The notes under the pieces were generated by a model. It had not been told where the DNA came from and did not search any database. It was given only the letters and a program-made list of their open reading frames with translations. Made by a program: the position numbers and the translations under genes. Source: Comamonadaceae bacterium OH2545_COT-014 (GTDB lineage: Bacteria > Pseudomonadota > Gammaproteobacteria > Burkholderiales > Burkholderiaceae_C). From it: a DNA stretch of 64,000 nucleotides. Where the stretch lies: assembly GCA_003859965.1 (NCBI GenBank), contig RQYR01000016.1:1-64000 (forward strand), given 5' to 3'. Positions 21,478 to 30,946 of this stretch are shown here, in pieces (positions within the stretch are counted from its first letter, which is position 1; the number at the start of each line of letters is the position of its first letter).

Positions 21478-22416
21478 ATGGCCGGGGAAATGTGGCTGAA
21501 CGCCGCTCTTGGCGGTGTTCTTGGGCTGCTCGTCGGCAGCTTTCTCAATGTCGTCATTCACCGCCTGCCACAAATGATGCACCGCGACTGGTTGCATCAA
21601 ATGGCGGCCAATTTGACCCCGCCTGGCGGTGAGCCGGGCATATGGGCCATCGTGTTCGGGCCCAATCGGCCCGCACCGCCCAACACAGAACAAGTAGGGC
21701 ATGACCTGGGAGCAGCCGTGACTGCCCTACCCAAGTTCGACCTGCTTGTCCCGCGCTCTCGCTGCCCGCATTGCGGCCATCAGATCCGCTGGTTTGAAAA
21801 CGTGCCCATACTTAGTTGGCTGGCCTTGCGTGGCCGTTGCGCACAATGCCATACCCCGATTGCCTGGCGCTACCCCTTGGTAGAGCTGGCCACTGGCCTG
21901 TTGTTTGCATGGTGCGCCTGGCGCTGGGGCCTGACAGCCGCCGGGCTGGTTTGGGCTGGCTTTTCGGCCCTGCTGATCTGCATGACCCTGATCGACTGGG
22001 ACACCACGCTGCTGCCCGATAGCCTGACGCTGCCGCTGCTGTGGGCGGGCTTGATCGCCTCCATGCTGGGCATCACGGGCGTGCCGCTGGCCAGCGCCGT
22101 GTGGGGCGCTATTGGCGGCTATATGTCGCTGTGGCTGGTTTACCAAGCCTTCAAGCTGCTGACAGGCAAGGAGGGCATGGGCTTTGGCGACTTCAAACTG
22201 TTCGCCGCCTTGGGCGCCTGGTTCGGCTGGACGGCGCTGGTGCCCATGATTCTGATGGCTTCCGTCATCGGCGCCATCATCGGCATTGGTCTGAAGCTCA
22301 CCCATGGTCTGCGCGAGGGGCAATACGTCCCCTTCGGGCCTTTCCTGGCACTGGCCGGGCTGACGGCCATGGTCTTCGGGCCGCAGTCCATTTTGCGCGC
22401 CATGGGGCTGGGCTAA
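21478..22416 (+). CDS. pilD: Prepilin peptidase / N-methyltransferase PilD
   Basis: The 312-residue membrane aspartyl protease cleaves and N-methylates type IV prepilins and pseudopilins. The N-terminal cytoplasmic loop has two CxxC pairs (RCPHCGHQIRWFENVP and RCAQCHTPIAWRYP). The catalytic aspartates lie in TLIDWDTTLLPD and in the GFGDFKLF motif. It is about 20 residues longer than average, owing to a loop between the first helix and the CxxC domain. It starts 3 bases after pilC and overlaps coaE by one base (TAATG). Confidence 0.95.
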   Translation: MAGEMWLNAALGGVLGLLVGSFLNVVIHRLPQMMHRDWLHQMAANLTPPGGEPGIWAIVFGPNRPAPPNTEQVGHDLGAAVTALPKFDLLVPRSRCPHCGHQIRWFENVPILSWLALRGRCAQCHTPIAWRYPLVELATGLLFAWCAWRWGLTAAGLVWAGFSALLICMTLIDWDTTLLPDSLTLPLLWAGLIASMLGITGVPLASAVWGAIGGYMSLWLVYQAFKLLTGKEGMGFGDFKLFAALGAWFGWTALVPMILMASVIGAIIGIGLKLTHGLREGQYVPFGPFLALAGLTAMVFGPQSILRAMGLG

Positions 22417-23054
22417 TGTCCCCACCTGCGCCAGCACCTGCCAGCAGCTCGTTCCGGCTGGGTTTGACCGGCGGCATTGGCAGTGGCAAAAGCACCGTGG
22501 CGGCCCTGCTGGCTGAGCATGGGGCCACCGTGATTGACACCGATGCCCTTTCTCGCGCCACCACCGCCCCTGGCGGGGCCGCGCTGGGCCCAATTGCCGC
22601 CACGTTTGGCGCCCACCTGATCAATGCCCAAGGCGCACTTGACCGGGCCGCCATGCGTGCGCTGGTTTATGACGATGCGGCAGCGCGCCGTCGGCTGGAA
22701 GCCATCATCCACCCACTGGTGCTCCAGGCGGCCGACCAGCAGTCTCGCGAAGCGGAAGCGGCTGGCGCCCGTTGCATCGTTTTCGACGTGCCGCTGCTCG
22801 TCGAGTCCGGCCGCCGCTGGCGCGACCGCGTGACACAGGTATTGGTCGTGGACTGCCCGGTGCCTACACAAATCGCCCGTGTCATGGCCCGCAGCGGCCT
22901 GACGCAAGCGGAGGCAGAGCGCATCATTGCCGCCCAGGCATCGCGCGCGCAGCGCCTGGCTGCCGCCGATGTCGTGATCGACAACGGCGAAGGCGTCACG
23001 CTGGACGATTTGCGCCAGACCGTGGCGTCGCTGGCCCCTCGCTTCGGGCTATGA
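22416..23054 (+). CDS. coaE: Dephospho-CoA kinase
   Basis: The 212-residue kinase performs the last step of coenzyme A synthesis. The P-loop LTGGIGSGKSTVA is at about 15-27, followed by DTDALSR, the CoA-domain segment FDVPLLVESG and the C-terminal RIIAAQASRAQRLAAADVVI. The ATG at 22416 shares its A with the pilD TAA stop. The order pilD-coaE-zapD-yacG is shared widely in beta- and gammaproteobacteria. Confidence 0.96.
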   Translation: MSPPAPAPASSSFRLGLTGGIGSGKSTVAALLAEHGATVIDTDALSRATTAPGGAALGPIAATFGAHLINAQGALDRAAMRALVYDDAAARRRLEAIIHPLVLQAADQQSREAEAAGARCIVFDVPLLVESGRRWRDRVTQVLVVDCPVPTQIARVMARSGLTQAEAERIIAAQASRAQRLAAADVVIDNGEGVTLDDLRQTVASLAPRFGL

Positions 23055-23089
23055 TGCAGGCAGACTGAGGCCAACCCACGGCGCCGCGC

Positions 23090-23845
23090 GTGATCCTGTA
23101 CGAATACCCCTTCAACGAACGCATCCGCACCTATCTGCGGCTGGAGCACCTGTTGCAGCGCCTGGGCGAGCTGATCGCGCGCGACAGCGCGCTCGACCAC
23201 CATTTCGCGCTCACCACGCTGTTCGAAGTCATGGACGTGGTCAACCGTGCTGACCTCAAGGCCGACGTCCTCAAGGATCTCGATCGCCACAAGGCCCAAA
23301 TGGCAGCCCTGCGCGGCAACCCCGCCATTTCCGAAGACGTGCTGGATGCCTTTCTCGCCCGCATCGACAACACCTTTGCCCAGCTCAACCAGCAGCATGG
23401 CAAGCCCGCCCACGAGTTGACCGATAACGAATGGCTCATGGGCATTCGCAGCCGCGCCGTCATTCCCGGCGGCACCTGCTCTTTCGACCTGCCCGCCTAC
23501 CACGCCTGGCAACAGCAGCCCGGTGACGTGCGCCGCGCCGACATCATGCGCTGGGTTTCGTCCCTGCAGCCGCTGACCAATGCCCTGGCCCTGTTGCTGC
23601 AAATGCTGCGCGAATCCGGCCTGCCGCAGATGGTCATGGCAGTAGGCGGCCAATTCCAGCAAATGCTGCCGCAGGGGCGGCCGTTCCAGCTGCTTCGTCT
23701 GCGCATGGATCCCACCCTAGGCCTGATCCCCGAAATCAGCGGCAACCGCTTGCTGGTTTCCGTCAGGCTCATGCAGCAAGATGGCGAAGGCCACCTGCAC
23801 CCCGCCACCCAGGACGCGCCGCTTGAACTGGCGCTATGTGCATGA
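23090..23845 (+). CDS. zapD: Cell division protein ZapD
   Basis: A 251-residue Z-ring-associated protein that cross-links FtsZ filaments. The start is a GTG, giving [21 protein letters not shown], the hallmark of the family. Other conserved parts are [20 protein letters not shown] and SCTFDLP-like [11 protein letters not shown]. It is soluble, with a helical N-terminal half and a beta-rich C-terminal half. It overlaps yacG by four bases (ATGA), so the two are translationally coupled. Confidence 0.95.
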   Translation: MILYEYPFNERIRTYLRLEHLLQRLGELIARDSALDHHFALTTLFEVMDVVNRADLKADVLKDLDRHKAQMAALRGNPAISEDVLDAFLARIDNTFAQLNQQHGKPAHELTDNEWLMGIRSRAVIPGGTCSFDLPAYHAWQQQPGDVRRADIMRWVSSLQPLTNALALLLQMLRESGLPQMVMAVGGQFQQMLPQGRPFQLLRLRMDPTLGLIPEISGNRLLVSVRLMQQDGEGHLHPATQDAPLELALCA

Positions 23846-24066
23846 GCGCCCCGCGCCCCCCGGCTCCTTCGCCCGCGCCCGCCCGGCAGGTGCGCTGCCC
23901 GGCCTGTGGCGGGCCCAGCCTTTATGCGCCTGAAAATGCCTTCCGCCCTTTCTGCAGCCAACGCTGCAAGCTGCACGACCTGGGCGCCTGGGCCAATGAA
24001 AGCTTCCGCATGGAAGTGCAAGAAGACGATGCTGGCAATCCACCATCCGCCGGCACCGACGGCTAA
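23842..24066 (+). CDS. yacG: DNA gyrase inhibitor YacG
   Basis: A 74-residue zinc protein; in E. coli YacG binds GyrB and inhibits gyrase. The zinc ligands are the pairs CPACG and CSQRC, with the family segments [20 protein letters not shown]. An additional Met two codons upstream is possible. The Pro/Ala-rich N-terminus before the first cysteine is longer than in E. coli. The C-terminal tail after the zinc domain is acidic, as usual. Confidence 0.93.
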   Translation: MSAPRPPAPSPAPARQVRCPACGGPSLYAPENAFRPFCSQRCKLHDLGAWANESFRMEVQEDDAGNPPSAGTDG

Positions 24067-24114
24067 AGAAGCAATTTTCAGGGCCAGCGCCCGTCACTTC
24101 GGCCCCGATAGCTA
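24066..24114 (-). repeat. Family B repeat after yacG
   Basis: On the minus strand GGATAGCTATCGGGGCC, then GGGCGCTGGCCCTGAAAATTG. It begins at the yacG stop codon, and GGGCC/GGCCC form a stem, so it may serve as a weak terminator. Confidence 0.5.
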
Positions 24115-24192
24115 TCCAAACCATAGCAACCATCTTCCCCCTCGCGCCGCGAAAGCATGCGCTCGCCTGACCGCTGCCGCCACTGGCACAGC

Positions 24193-24350
24193 TTAGAACC
24201 TGTTCAAAGTCCCTGCGCGGCGGGCACTTAAGCGGTTTTGGGCGGTCTGCGGCGCAAGCAAAACTTGCCGATAGCACGCAAGTTTTGCACCTTGCATTCC
24301 ATCCCAAACCGCTTGTTGCCTACTCGCGCCGAGACTTTGAACAGGTTCTT
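24193..24350. repeat. Family A element, full copy of about 158 bp with nested inverted repeats
   Basis: Perfect 17-bp ends agaacctgttcaaagtc (24195-24211) and gactttgaacaggttct (24333-24349). Inside, aagcggttttggg faces cccaaaccgctt, and gcaaaacttg faces caagttttgc around an 11-base centre, so the element can fold into one long stem. It lies between yacG and tig, encodes nothing, and shows no clear target duplication. Confidence 0.8.
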
Positions 24351-24538
24351 GGCGCCCACCCCGGAAATGCCTGCGTACTGGGTTTATTTAGAATGCGCGG
24401 TTTCATTCACATACCCGCCCGCCGCTTGGCCGCCTGCGGCACACGGGCCGGGCATGTGCCGCGCAGGCATTGGCCGCTCATCGGCAGCCAGACGCCGACG
24501 CCCCCGCTTACTTCAATCAACATCACAGAAAGAACACC
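24351..24538. other. Leader region of tig
   Basis: No gene is seen. A TAGAAT at about 24389 could be a -10 box of the tig promoter, but the -35 region is poor. The 3' part is GC-rich and leads to a ribosome site (cagaaagaac) before the ATG. Confidence 0.35.
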
Positions 24539-25864
24539 ATGGCCGTGAACGTGGAAACCCTGGAAAAGCTGGAACGCAAGATGACGCTCACCCTGCCCGT
24601 GAACGTGATCCGCGACGAGGTCAACGCCCGCCTGAAAAAGCTGGCCCGCACCGTCCGCATGGACGGCTTTCGTCCCGGCAAGGTGCCGATGAACATCGTG
24701 GCCCAGCGCTATGGCTTTTCGGTTCAATACGAAGTCATGAACGACAAGGTAGGCGAGGCCTTCTTCCAGGCCGCCAACGAGGCCAAGCTGCGTGTGGCCG
24801 GCCAGCCCACCATCACCGAAAAAGAGGGTGCGCCTGAAGGCGAAGTGGCGTTTGATGCCGTGTTTGAAGTGTTCCCCGACGTCAAGCTGGGCGATATGGC
24901 CGCAACTGAAGTGGAAAAAGTCTCCGTTGAAGTCAGCGAAGACGCCATCGACCGCACTCTCGACATCCTGCGCAAGCAGCGCCGCACCTTTGCGCAGCGA
25001 ACCAAGGGCGCTGCCGCCGAAGACAGCGACCGCGTCACGGTGGACTTTGCCGGCAAGATCGACGGCGAGCCTTTCGCTGGCGGCAAGGCCGACGACTTCC
25101 AGTTCATCATCGGCGAAGGCCAGATGCTCAAGGAATTCGAAGATGCCGTGCGCGGCATGAAAGTGGGCGAGAGCAAGACCTTCCCGTTGGCCTTCCCGGA
25201 GGACTATCACGGCAAGGAAGTCGCCGGCAAGACGGCCGACTTCATGGTCACCCTGAAAAACCTGGAAGCCGCCCACCTGCCTGAAGTAGACGAGGCGCTG
25301 GCCAAGTCCCTGGGGGTAGAAGGCGGCACCGTGGAAGCCCTGCGCGCCGACGTGCGCAAGAACCTGGAACGCGAAGTCAAGTTCCGCCTGGCGGCCCGTA
25401 ACAAACAAGCAGCCATGGAAGCCGTCACCGCCAAGGCTGAACTGGACTTGCCCAAGGCCAGCGTGCAGGCCGAACTGGACCGCATGCTCGAAAACGCCCG
25501 TGCCGAACTGAAAGCCCGTGGCATCAAGGACGCCGATAAGGCGCCTCTGCCGGAAGACATGTTCCGTCCCCAGGCGGAACACCGCGTGCGCGTGGGTCTG
25601 GTGCTGGCCGAGCTGGTGCGCGCCCACAACCTGCAAGCCACGCCTGAGCAAGTCAAGGCGCAGGTGCAGGAGCTGGCCGCCAGCTACGAGCGCCCGGAAG
25701 ACGTGGTGCGCTGGTACTATGGCGACAACCGCCGCCTGGCCGAAGTGGAAGGCCTGGTGCTGGAAAACAACGTGACCGACTACGTGATGGCCAATGCCAA
25801 GGTCACCGAGAAGAAACTCAGCTTCGACGAACTGATGGGCCAGCAGCCTGCCGCCGCGGCCTGA
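24539..25864 (+). CDS. tig: Trigger factor
   Basis: The 441-residue ribosome-associated chaperone and peptidyl-prolyl isomerase meets nascent chains at the exit tunnel. The ribosome-binding domain has the tunnel-loop motif GFRPGKVP at about 41-48. The FKBP domain spans about 160-245 ([35 protein letters not shown]). The helical C-terminal arms follow. The start at 24539 ([17 protein letters not shown]) fits the family. It is followed by clpP and clpX, the classical order. Confidence 0.97.
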   Translation: MAVNVETLEKLERKMTLTLPVNVIRDEVNARLKKLARTVRMDGFRPGKVPMNIVAQRYGFSVQYEVMNDKVGEAFFQAANEAKLRVAGQPTITEKEGAPEGEVAFDAVFEVFPDVKLGDMAATEVEKVSVEVSEDAIDRTLDILRKQRRTFAQRTKGAAAEDSDRVTVDFAGKIDGEPFAGGKADDFQFIIGEGQMLKEFEDAVRGMKVGESKTFPLAFPEDYHGKEVAGKTADFMVTLKNLEAAHLPEVDEALAKSLGVEGGTVEALRADVRKNLEREVKFRLAARNKQAAMEAVTAKAELDLPKASVQAELDRMLENARAELKARGIKDADKAPLPEDMFRPQAEHRVRVGLVLAELVRAHNLQATPEQVKAQVQELAASYERPEDVVRWYYGDNRRLAEVEGLVLENNVTDYVMANAKVTEKKLSFDELMGQQPAAAA

Positions 25865-25970
25865 CTGTCGCGCCTGGCCGCGCGCCGCCGCATCCATGGG
25901 GCTTGAGCCGGCAGGCTCCGGCCCCATTTCTTTTCTCTATATTCCAAACTCGCTTTTTCTGGAGCCAGCC

Positions 25971-26582
25971 ATGAACCTCTACGAACCACCCAGCAACCTC
26001 GGGCTGATACCGATGGTGATCGAGCAGTCAGGCCGGGGCGAGCGCTCGTTCGACATTTATTCGCGCCTGCTCAAGGAGCGCGTGGTCTTTCTCGTTGGTG
26101 AAGTGAACGACCAGACCGCCAACCTGGTGGTGGCGCAGCTGCTGTTTCTGGAAAGCGAGAACCCGGACAAGGACATCTCGCTGTACATCAACAGCCCGGG
26201 CGGCAGCGTCACGGCCGGCATGTCGATCTACGACACCATGCAGTTCATCAAGCCCGACGTCTCCACCATGTGCCTGGGCTTTGCCGCCAGCATGGGCGCC
26301 TTCCTGCTGGCCGCCGGCGCCAAGGGCAAGCGCTACTCGCTGCCCAACAGCAAGGTCATGATCCACCAGGTGCTCGGCGGCGCGCGCGGCCAGGCCACCG
26401 ACATCGAGATCCACGCCCGTGACATCCTGCGCACCAAGGAGCAGATGAACCGCATCCTGGCCGAGCGCACCGGCCAGCCCTACGAGAAAATCCAGCGCGA
26501 CACCGAGCGCGACTACTTCATGACCGCCGACGAGTCCAAGGAATATGGTCTGGTGGATGAAGTGATCGCCAAGCGCCCCTGA
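25971..26582 (+). CDS. clpP: ATP-dependent Clp protease proteolytic subunit
   Basis: The 203-residue serine peptidase forms the tetradecameric barrel used with ClpX or ClpA. The catalytic triad is Ser107 (GFAASMGAF), His132 (KVMIHQ) and Asp181 (RDYFM). The start at 25971 ([19 protein letters not shown]) follows a GGAG ribosome site. About 14 N-terminal residues should be removed by self-processing. It lies between tig and clpX; two hairpins separate it from clpX. Confidence 0.98.
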   Translation: MNLYEPPSNLGLIPMVIEQSGRGERSFDIYSRLLKERVVFLVGEVNDQTANLVVAQLLFLESENPDKDISLYINSPGGSVTAGMSIYDTMQFIKPDVSTMCLGFAASMGAFLLAAGAKGKRYSLPNSKVMIHQVLGGARGQATDIEIHARDILRTKEQMNRILAERTGQPYEKIQRDTERDYFMTADESKEYGLVDEVIAKRP

Positions 26583-26601
26583 CCCGCGCTTGCGCGCACC
26601 A

Positions 26602-26626
26602 CCGGCGCCCCAAAGAAAGGCGCCGG
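26602..26626. terminator. Hairpin after clpP
   Basis: Perfect 8-bp stem ccggcgcc / ggcgccgg with the 9-base loop ccaaagaaa, 20 bases past the clpP stop. There is no T-run, so it could attenuate transcription or stabilise the clpP message rather than stop it. Confidence 0.5.
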
Positions 26627-26643
26627 GCAGGTGCGAGCCACGC

Positions 26644-26670
26644 CGGCCGGCCATGGGCCATGGCCGGCCG
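26644..26670. repeat. 27-bp perfect palindrome between clpP and clpX
   Basis: cggccggccatgg, a single g, then ccatggccggccg: 13-bp perfect arms around one base. It may be a second part of a terminator or a protein-binding site. No other copy was noticed in the window. Confidence 0.7.
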
Positions 26671-26831
26671 CACTTCGCTCCAAAATCTTGACCAGCGCCC
26701 ACCCAGGCTACCCAAGGCGCTACATTTTTTGAACCCATCGTGCACGGCCACACCGCCTGTCACGGCCTTCGGCGTGGTTGCTATCATGCGCCGTTGCGAA
26801 TTACTGGCGGCCCCGCGCCCCACCCCTCGTC

Positions 26832-28100
26832 ATGGCTGAGAAAAAAGGCTCTTCCAACAGCGAAAAAACCCTGTACTGCTCGTTCTGCAACAAAAGCCAG
26901 CACGACGTGAAAAAGCTCATCGCGGGCCAGTCGGTCTTCATCTGCGATGAATGCATCGACATGTGCAACGAGATCATGCGCGAAGAGCAGTCCTCGCCCA
27001 AAGGTGGCCAGCATGATGAAGACCGCCTGCCCACGCCGGCCGAGCTGAAAGCCAACCTGGACAGCTACGTCATCGGCCAGGAAAAGGCCAAGCGCACGCT
27101 GGCCGTGGCCGTCTACAACCACTACAAGCGCCTGCGCCACAAAGATGACGCCAAGAAGGGCGACGTAGAGCTGGCCAAGAGCAACATCCTGCTGGTGGGC
27201 CCCACCGGCTCAGGCAAGACGCTGCTGGCGCAAACGCTGGCGCGCCAGCTCAACGTGCCTTTCATCATGGCCGACGCCACCACGCTGACCGAAGCCGGCT
27301 ACGTGGGCGAGGACGTGGAAAACATCATCAGCAAGCTGCTGCAAAGCTGCAATTACGACGTGGAGCGCGCGCAGCGCGGCATCGTCTATATCGACGAGAT
27401 CGACAAGATCACCCGCAAGGCCGACAACCCCAGCATCACCCGCGATGTCTCGGGCGAGGGCGTGCAGCAGGCGCTGCTCAAGCTCATCGAGGGCACCATG
27501 GCCAGCGTGCCGCCGCAGGGCGGGCGCAAGCACCCGAACCAGGATTTTTTGCAGGTGGACACCACCAACATCCTGTTCATCTGCGGCGGCGCCTTTGCCG
27601 GACTGGAAAAGGTGATCGAAGCGCGCATGGAATCCGGCGGCATTGGCTTTGGCGCCATGGTCAAGAGCAAAAAGCAGCGCTCCATTTCCGAAGTGTTCCA
27701 GGACATTGAGCCGGAAGACCTCATCAAGTACGGCATCATTCCCGAGCTGGTGGGCCGCATGCCCGTGGTTGCCACGCTGGCCGAGCTGACCGAGGACGCA
27801 CTGGTCGAGATCCTCACCGAACCGAAGAACGCTCTGGTCAAGCAGTTTGCCCGCTTGTTCGCCATGGAAGGGGTGGAGCTGGAAATCCGCCCCGCCGCGC
27901 TCAAGGCCATCGCCCGCAAGGCGCTGGCGCGCAAGACCGGCGCGCGCGGCCTTCGCTCCATTCTGGAGCAGGCCCTGATCGACACCATGTTCGATCTGCC
28001 CAACGCTCCGGACGTGGCCAAGGTCGTCATTGACGAAAACACCATCACCGAAAACCAGCCCCCGCTGCGCGTGTACCGCGAAGCGGCCAAAACCGCCTGA
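26832..28100 (+). CDS. clpX: ATP-dependent Clp protease ATP-binding subunit ClpX
   Basis: The 422-residue AAA+ unfoldase feeds tagged proteins into ClpP. The N-terminal zinc domain has CSFC and CDEC pairs ([18 protein letters not shown]). Walker A GPTGSGKT is at 123-130, Walker B is VYIDEIDKI, and the GYVGEDVE pore-1 loop and RKH-type segment [11 protein letters not shown] are present. The IGF-like loop that docks on ClpP is IGFGAMV. The length and domain order are standard. It is separated from clpP by 249 bases and probably has its own promoter. Confidence 0.98.
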   Translation: MAEKKGSSNSEKTLYCSFCNKSQHDVKKLIAGQSVFICDECIDMCNEIMREEQSSPKGGQHDEDRLPTPAELKANLDSYVIGQEKAKRTLAVAVYNHYKRLRHKDDAKKGDVELAKSNILLVGPTGSGKTLLAQTLARQLNVPFIMADATTLTEAGYVGEDVENIISKLLQSCNYDVERAQRGIVYIDEIDKITRKADNPSITRDVSGEGVQQALLKLIEGTMASVPPQGGRKHPNQDFLQVDTTNILFICGGAFAGLEKVIEARMESGGIGFGAMVKSKKQRSISEVFQDIEPEDLIKYGIIPELVGRMPVVATLAELTEDALVEILTEPKNALVKQFARLFAMEGVELEIRPAALKAIARKALARKTGARGLRSILEQALIDTMFDLPNAPDVAKVVIDENTITENQPPLRVYREAAKTA

Positions 28101-28155
28101 GCCGCCGCGTTACCCGCTTGGCCCGCGAACCCGGCCAAGCACGGCTTGCGCCACT

Positions 28156-28216
28156 TTTTTGATGTATCAAAATGGCCTCCATCGCCGCAGATACGGCGAT
28201 GGCAGCTATATTTTTT
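28156..28216 (-). repeat. Family B repeat before lon
   Basis: The best-formed copy. On the minus strand AAAAAATATAGCTGCC, then a perfect stem ccatcgccg / cggcgatgg, then AGGCCATTTTGATAC. It lies between clpX and the lon promoter candidate. Confidence 0.7.
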
Positions 28217-28246
28217 GAAGTTGCCAGCCCGCGCGCGCCCGGATCG

Positions 28247-28274
28247 GTTGAAAATGGCGTCCGCGCAGCCATAT
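28247..28274 (+). promoter_or_regulatory. Candidate sigma-32 promoter of lon
   Basis: gttgaaa at 28247-28253, 13-base spacer, agccatat at 28267-28274, compared with CTTGAAA and CCCCATNT. The spacer equals those before grpE and dnaK. It lies 28 bases before the lon start codon. Confidence 0.45.
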
Positions 28275-28302
28275 TGGCCTGAAACCTTCGAGGATCTTCC
28301 CC

Positions 28303-30741
28303 ATGTCTGGCACCCCCTCTCTTCCCGCCACCCCCATTGACCTGCCGTTGCTGCCGCTGCGCGACGTGGTGGTGTTTCCGCACATGGTCATCCCGCTGTT
28401 CGTGGGCCGTCCCAAGAGCATCAAGGCGCTGGAAACCGCCATCGCGGCCGACCGCCGCATCATGCTGGTAGCGCAGCGCGCCGCCGCCAAGGACGAACCC
28501 ACGGTGGCCGACATGTTCGAGGTCGGCTGCGTCTCCACCATCTTGCAGATGCTCAAGCTGCCGGACGGCACGGTGAAAGTGCTGGTGGAGGGCCAGCAGC
28601 GCGCCACCGTCACGCACATTGAGGAAGGCGAAAACCACTTCACCGCCACCGTGACCCCGCTGGCTCCCGAGCCCGCCGCCGACTCGCACGAGGTCGAGGC
28701 GCTGCGCCGCGCCGTGATGCAGCAGTTTGACCAGTACGTCAAGCTCAACAAGAAAATTCCGCCCGAGATCCTGACCTCCATCGCCGGCATTGACGACCCG
28801 GGCCGCCTGGCTGACACCATTGCCGCGCACCTGCCGCTCAAGCTCGAGGACAAGCAGCACGTGCTGGATCTGGCCGACATCAAGGCGCGGCTGGAAGACC
28901 TGTTCGGCCAGCTTGAGCGCGAGGTGGACATCCTCAACGTGGACAAGAAGATCCGCGGGCGCGTCAAGCGCCAGATGGAGAAGAACCAGCGCGACTTCTA
29001 CCTGAACGAGCAGGTCAAGGCCATCCAGAAGGAACTGGGTGAAGGCGAAGAGGGCGCCGACATTGAGGAGATCGAGAAAAAGATCAAGGCCGCCCGCATG
29101 CCCAAGGAAGCGCGCAAGAAGGCCGAAGGCGAGCTAAAAAAACTCAAGCTCATGTCGCCCATGTCGGCCGAGGCCACCGTGGTGCGCAACTACATCGACG
29201 TGCTGGTGGGCCTGCCCTGGGCCAAGAAAACCAAGATCAGGCATGACCTGGCGCATGCCGAGGACGTGCTCAATGAAGACCACTACGGGCTGGAGAAGGT
29301 CAAGGACCGCATCCTCGAATACCTGGCCGTGCAGCAGCGCGTGGACAAAGTGAAAGCGCCCATTCTGTGCCTGGTCGGCCCGCCCGGCGTGGGCAAGACC
29401 TCGCTCGGCCAGTCCATCGCCAAGGCCACGGGCCGCAAGTACGTGCGCATGGCCTTGGGCGGCATGCGCGATGAGGCCGAAATCCGCGGCCACCGCCGCA
29501 CCTACATTGGCGCCATGCCCGGCAAGGTGCTGCAAAGCCTGAACAAGGTGGGCACGCGCAACCCGCTGTTCCTGCTGGACGAGATCGACAAGCTGGGCAT
29601 GGACTTCCGGGGCGACCCCTCCAGCGCGCTGCTGGAAGTGCTGGACCCGGAGCAGAACCACACCTTCAGCGACCACTATGTGGAGGTGGACTTCGACCTG
29701 AGCGACGTCATGTTCGTGGCCACCAGCAATTCCATGAACATCCCGCCCGCGCTGCTGGACCGCATGGAGGTCATCCGCCTGTCGGGCTACACCGAGGACG
29801 AGAAAGTCAACATCGCCACCCGCTACCTGCTGCCCAAGCAGCTCAAGAACAACGGCGTGAAGGACGGCGAGCTGAAGGTGGAAGAAGCCGCCGTGCGCGA
29901 CATCGTGCGCTACTACACGCGCGAGGCCGGGGTGCGCTCGCTGGAGCGCGAGCTCTCCAAGATCTGCCGCAAGGTCGTCAAGGGTCTGCAACTGGGGCAG
30001 ATGAAGCCGCAGGTCGTCGTCAACGCCGACAACCTGAACGATTTTCTGGGTGTGCGCAAGTTCACCTACGGCCGCGCCGAAAAGCAAAACCAGATCGGCC
30101 AGGTGGTGGGTCTGGCGTGGACAGAAGTGGGCGGCGATCTGCTCACCATCGAAGCCGCCACCATGCCCGGCAAGGGCAACATCCAGCGCACCGGCCAGCT
30201 GGGCGACGTGATGAAAGAATCGGTCGAGGCGGCGCGCACCGTCGTGCGCTCGCGCGCGCGGCGCCTGGGCATTGCCGACGAGGCGTTCGAGAAAAAGGAC
30301 ATGCACATCCATGTGCCCGACGGCGCCACGCCCAAGGACGGCCCCAGCGCCGGCATCGCCATGACCACGGCCCTGGTGTCCGCGCTCACCGGCATCCCGG
30401 TGCGCGCTGACGTGGCCATGACGGGCGAAATCACCCTGCGTGGCGAAGTTACCGCCATTGGCGGCCTGAAGGAAAAGCTGCTGGCCGCGCTGCGCGGCGG
30501 CATCAAGAAAGTGCTGATTCCCGAAGAGAACGTGAAGGATCTGCAGGAAATTCCCGAGAACGTGAAAAGCGGTCTGGAAATCATCCCTGTCAAATGGATC
30601 GACAAAGTGCTGGAAGTGGCGCTGGAGCGCCTGCCCGAGCCGCTGGCCGATGCCGGTGAAACCGTGGTGGCCGCCCCGGTGCCCATCGCCGCCGCAGCCG
30701 CCAAGAAACGCGGCGGCGGCCGCGCGGCGGTCAAGCACTGA
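28303..30741 (+). CDS. lon: ATP-dependent Lon protease
   Basis: The 812-residue AAA+ serine protease degrades misfolded and regulatory proteins. It has the N-terminal LAN substrate domain ([15 protein letters not shown] from about residue 11), Walker A GPPGVGKT at 359-366, Walker [11 protein letters not shown] and the proteolytic dyad Ser682 (GPSAGIAM) and Lys725 ([11 protein letters not shown]). The C-terminus is an Ala/Arg-rich tail ([12 protein letters not shown]). It follows clpX on the same strand, but the 200-base gap, repeat and promoter candidate suggest independent heat-shock control. Confidence 0.99.
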   Translation: MSGTPSLPATPIDLPLLPLRDVVVFPHMVIPLFVGRPKSIKALETAIAADRRIMLVAQRAAAKDEPTVADMFEVGCVSTILQMLKLPDGTVKVLVEGQQRATVTHIEEGENHFTATVTPLAPEPAADSHEVEALRRAVMQQFDQYVKLNKKIPPEILTSIAGIDDPGRLADTIAAHLPLKLEDKQHVLDLADIKARLEDLFGQLEREVDILNVDKKIRGRVKRQMEKNQRDFYLNEQVKAIQKELGEGEEGADIEEIEKKIKAARMPKEARKKAEGELKKLKLMSPMSAEATVVRNYIDVLVGLPWAKKTKIRHDLAHAEDVLNEDHYGLEKVKDRILEYLAVQQRVDKVKAPILCLVGPPGVGKTSLGQSIAKATGRKYVRMALGGMRDEAEIRGHRRTYIGAMPGKVLQSLNKVGTRNPLFLLDEIDKLGMDFRGDPSSALLEVLDPEQNHTFSDHYVEVDFDLSDVMFVATSNSMNIPPALLDRMEVIRLSGYTEDEKVNIATRYLLPKQLKNNGVKDGELKVEEAAVRDIVRYYTREAGVRSLERELSKICRKVVKGLQLGQMKPQVVVNADNLNDFLGVRKFTYGRAEKQNQIGQVVGLAWTEVGGDLLTIEAATMPGKGNIQRTGQLGDVMKESVEAARTVVRSRARRLGIADEAFEKKDMHIHVPDGATPKDGPSAGIAMTTALVSALTGIPVRADVAMTGEITLRGEVTAIGGLKEKLLAALRGGIKKVLIPEENVKDLQEIPENVKSGLEIIPVKWIDKVLEVALERLPEPLADAGETVVAAPVPIAAAAAKKRGGGRAAVKH

Positions 30742-30791
30742 GTCGGGCCGCGCTCCGGCGCGTGCCCCTGCTTTCCCTGCAGGCTTCCAAC

Positions 30792-30826
30792 AGCCCTGCC
30801 CGCGTGAATGCGGACAGGGCTTTTTC
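30792..30826 (+). terminator. Rho-independent terminator of lon
   Basis: Stem agccctgcccgc / gcggacagggct with one mismatch and a 6-base loop, followed by TTTTTC. It lies 50 bases past the lon stop. Confidence 0.9.
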
Positions 30827-30946
30827 GTGCTGCGCGCGGGAACCGCGCCGCCCGCACGGCCTTCATGCAGAATCCGCCGCGCACTCTGCGGGCGGCAGCG
30901 TGGCAGGCCACGATCGCGCGCTTGCCTTTCAAAGAAAAGGACAACG

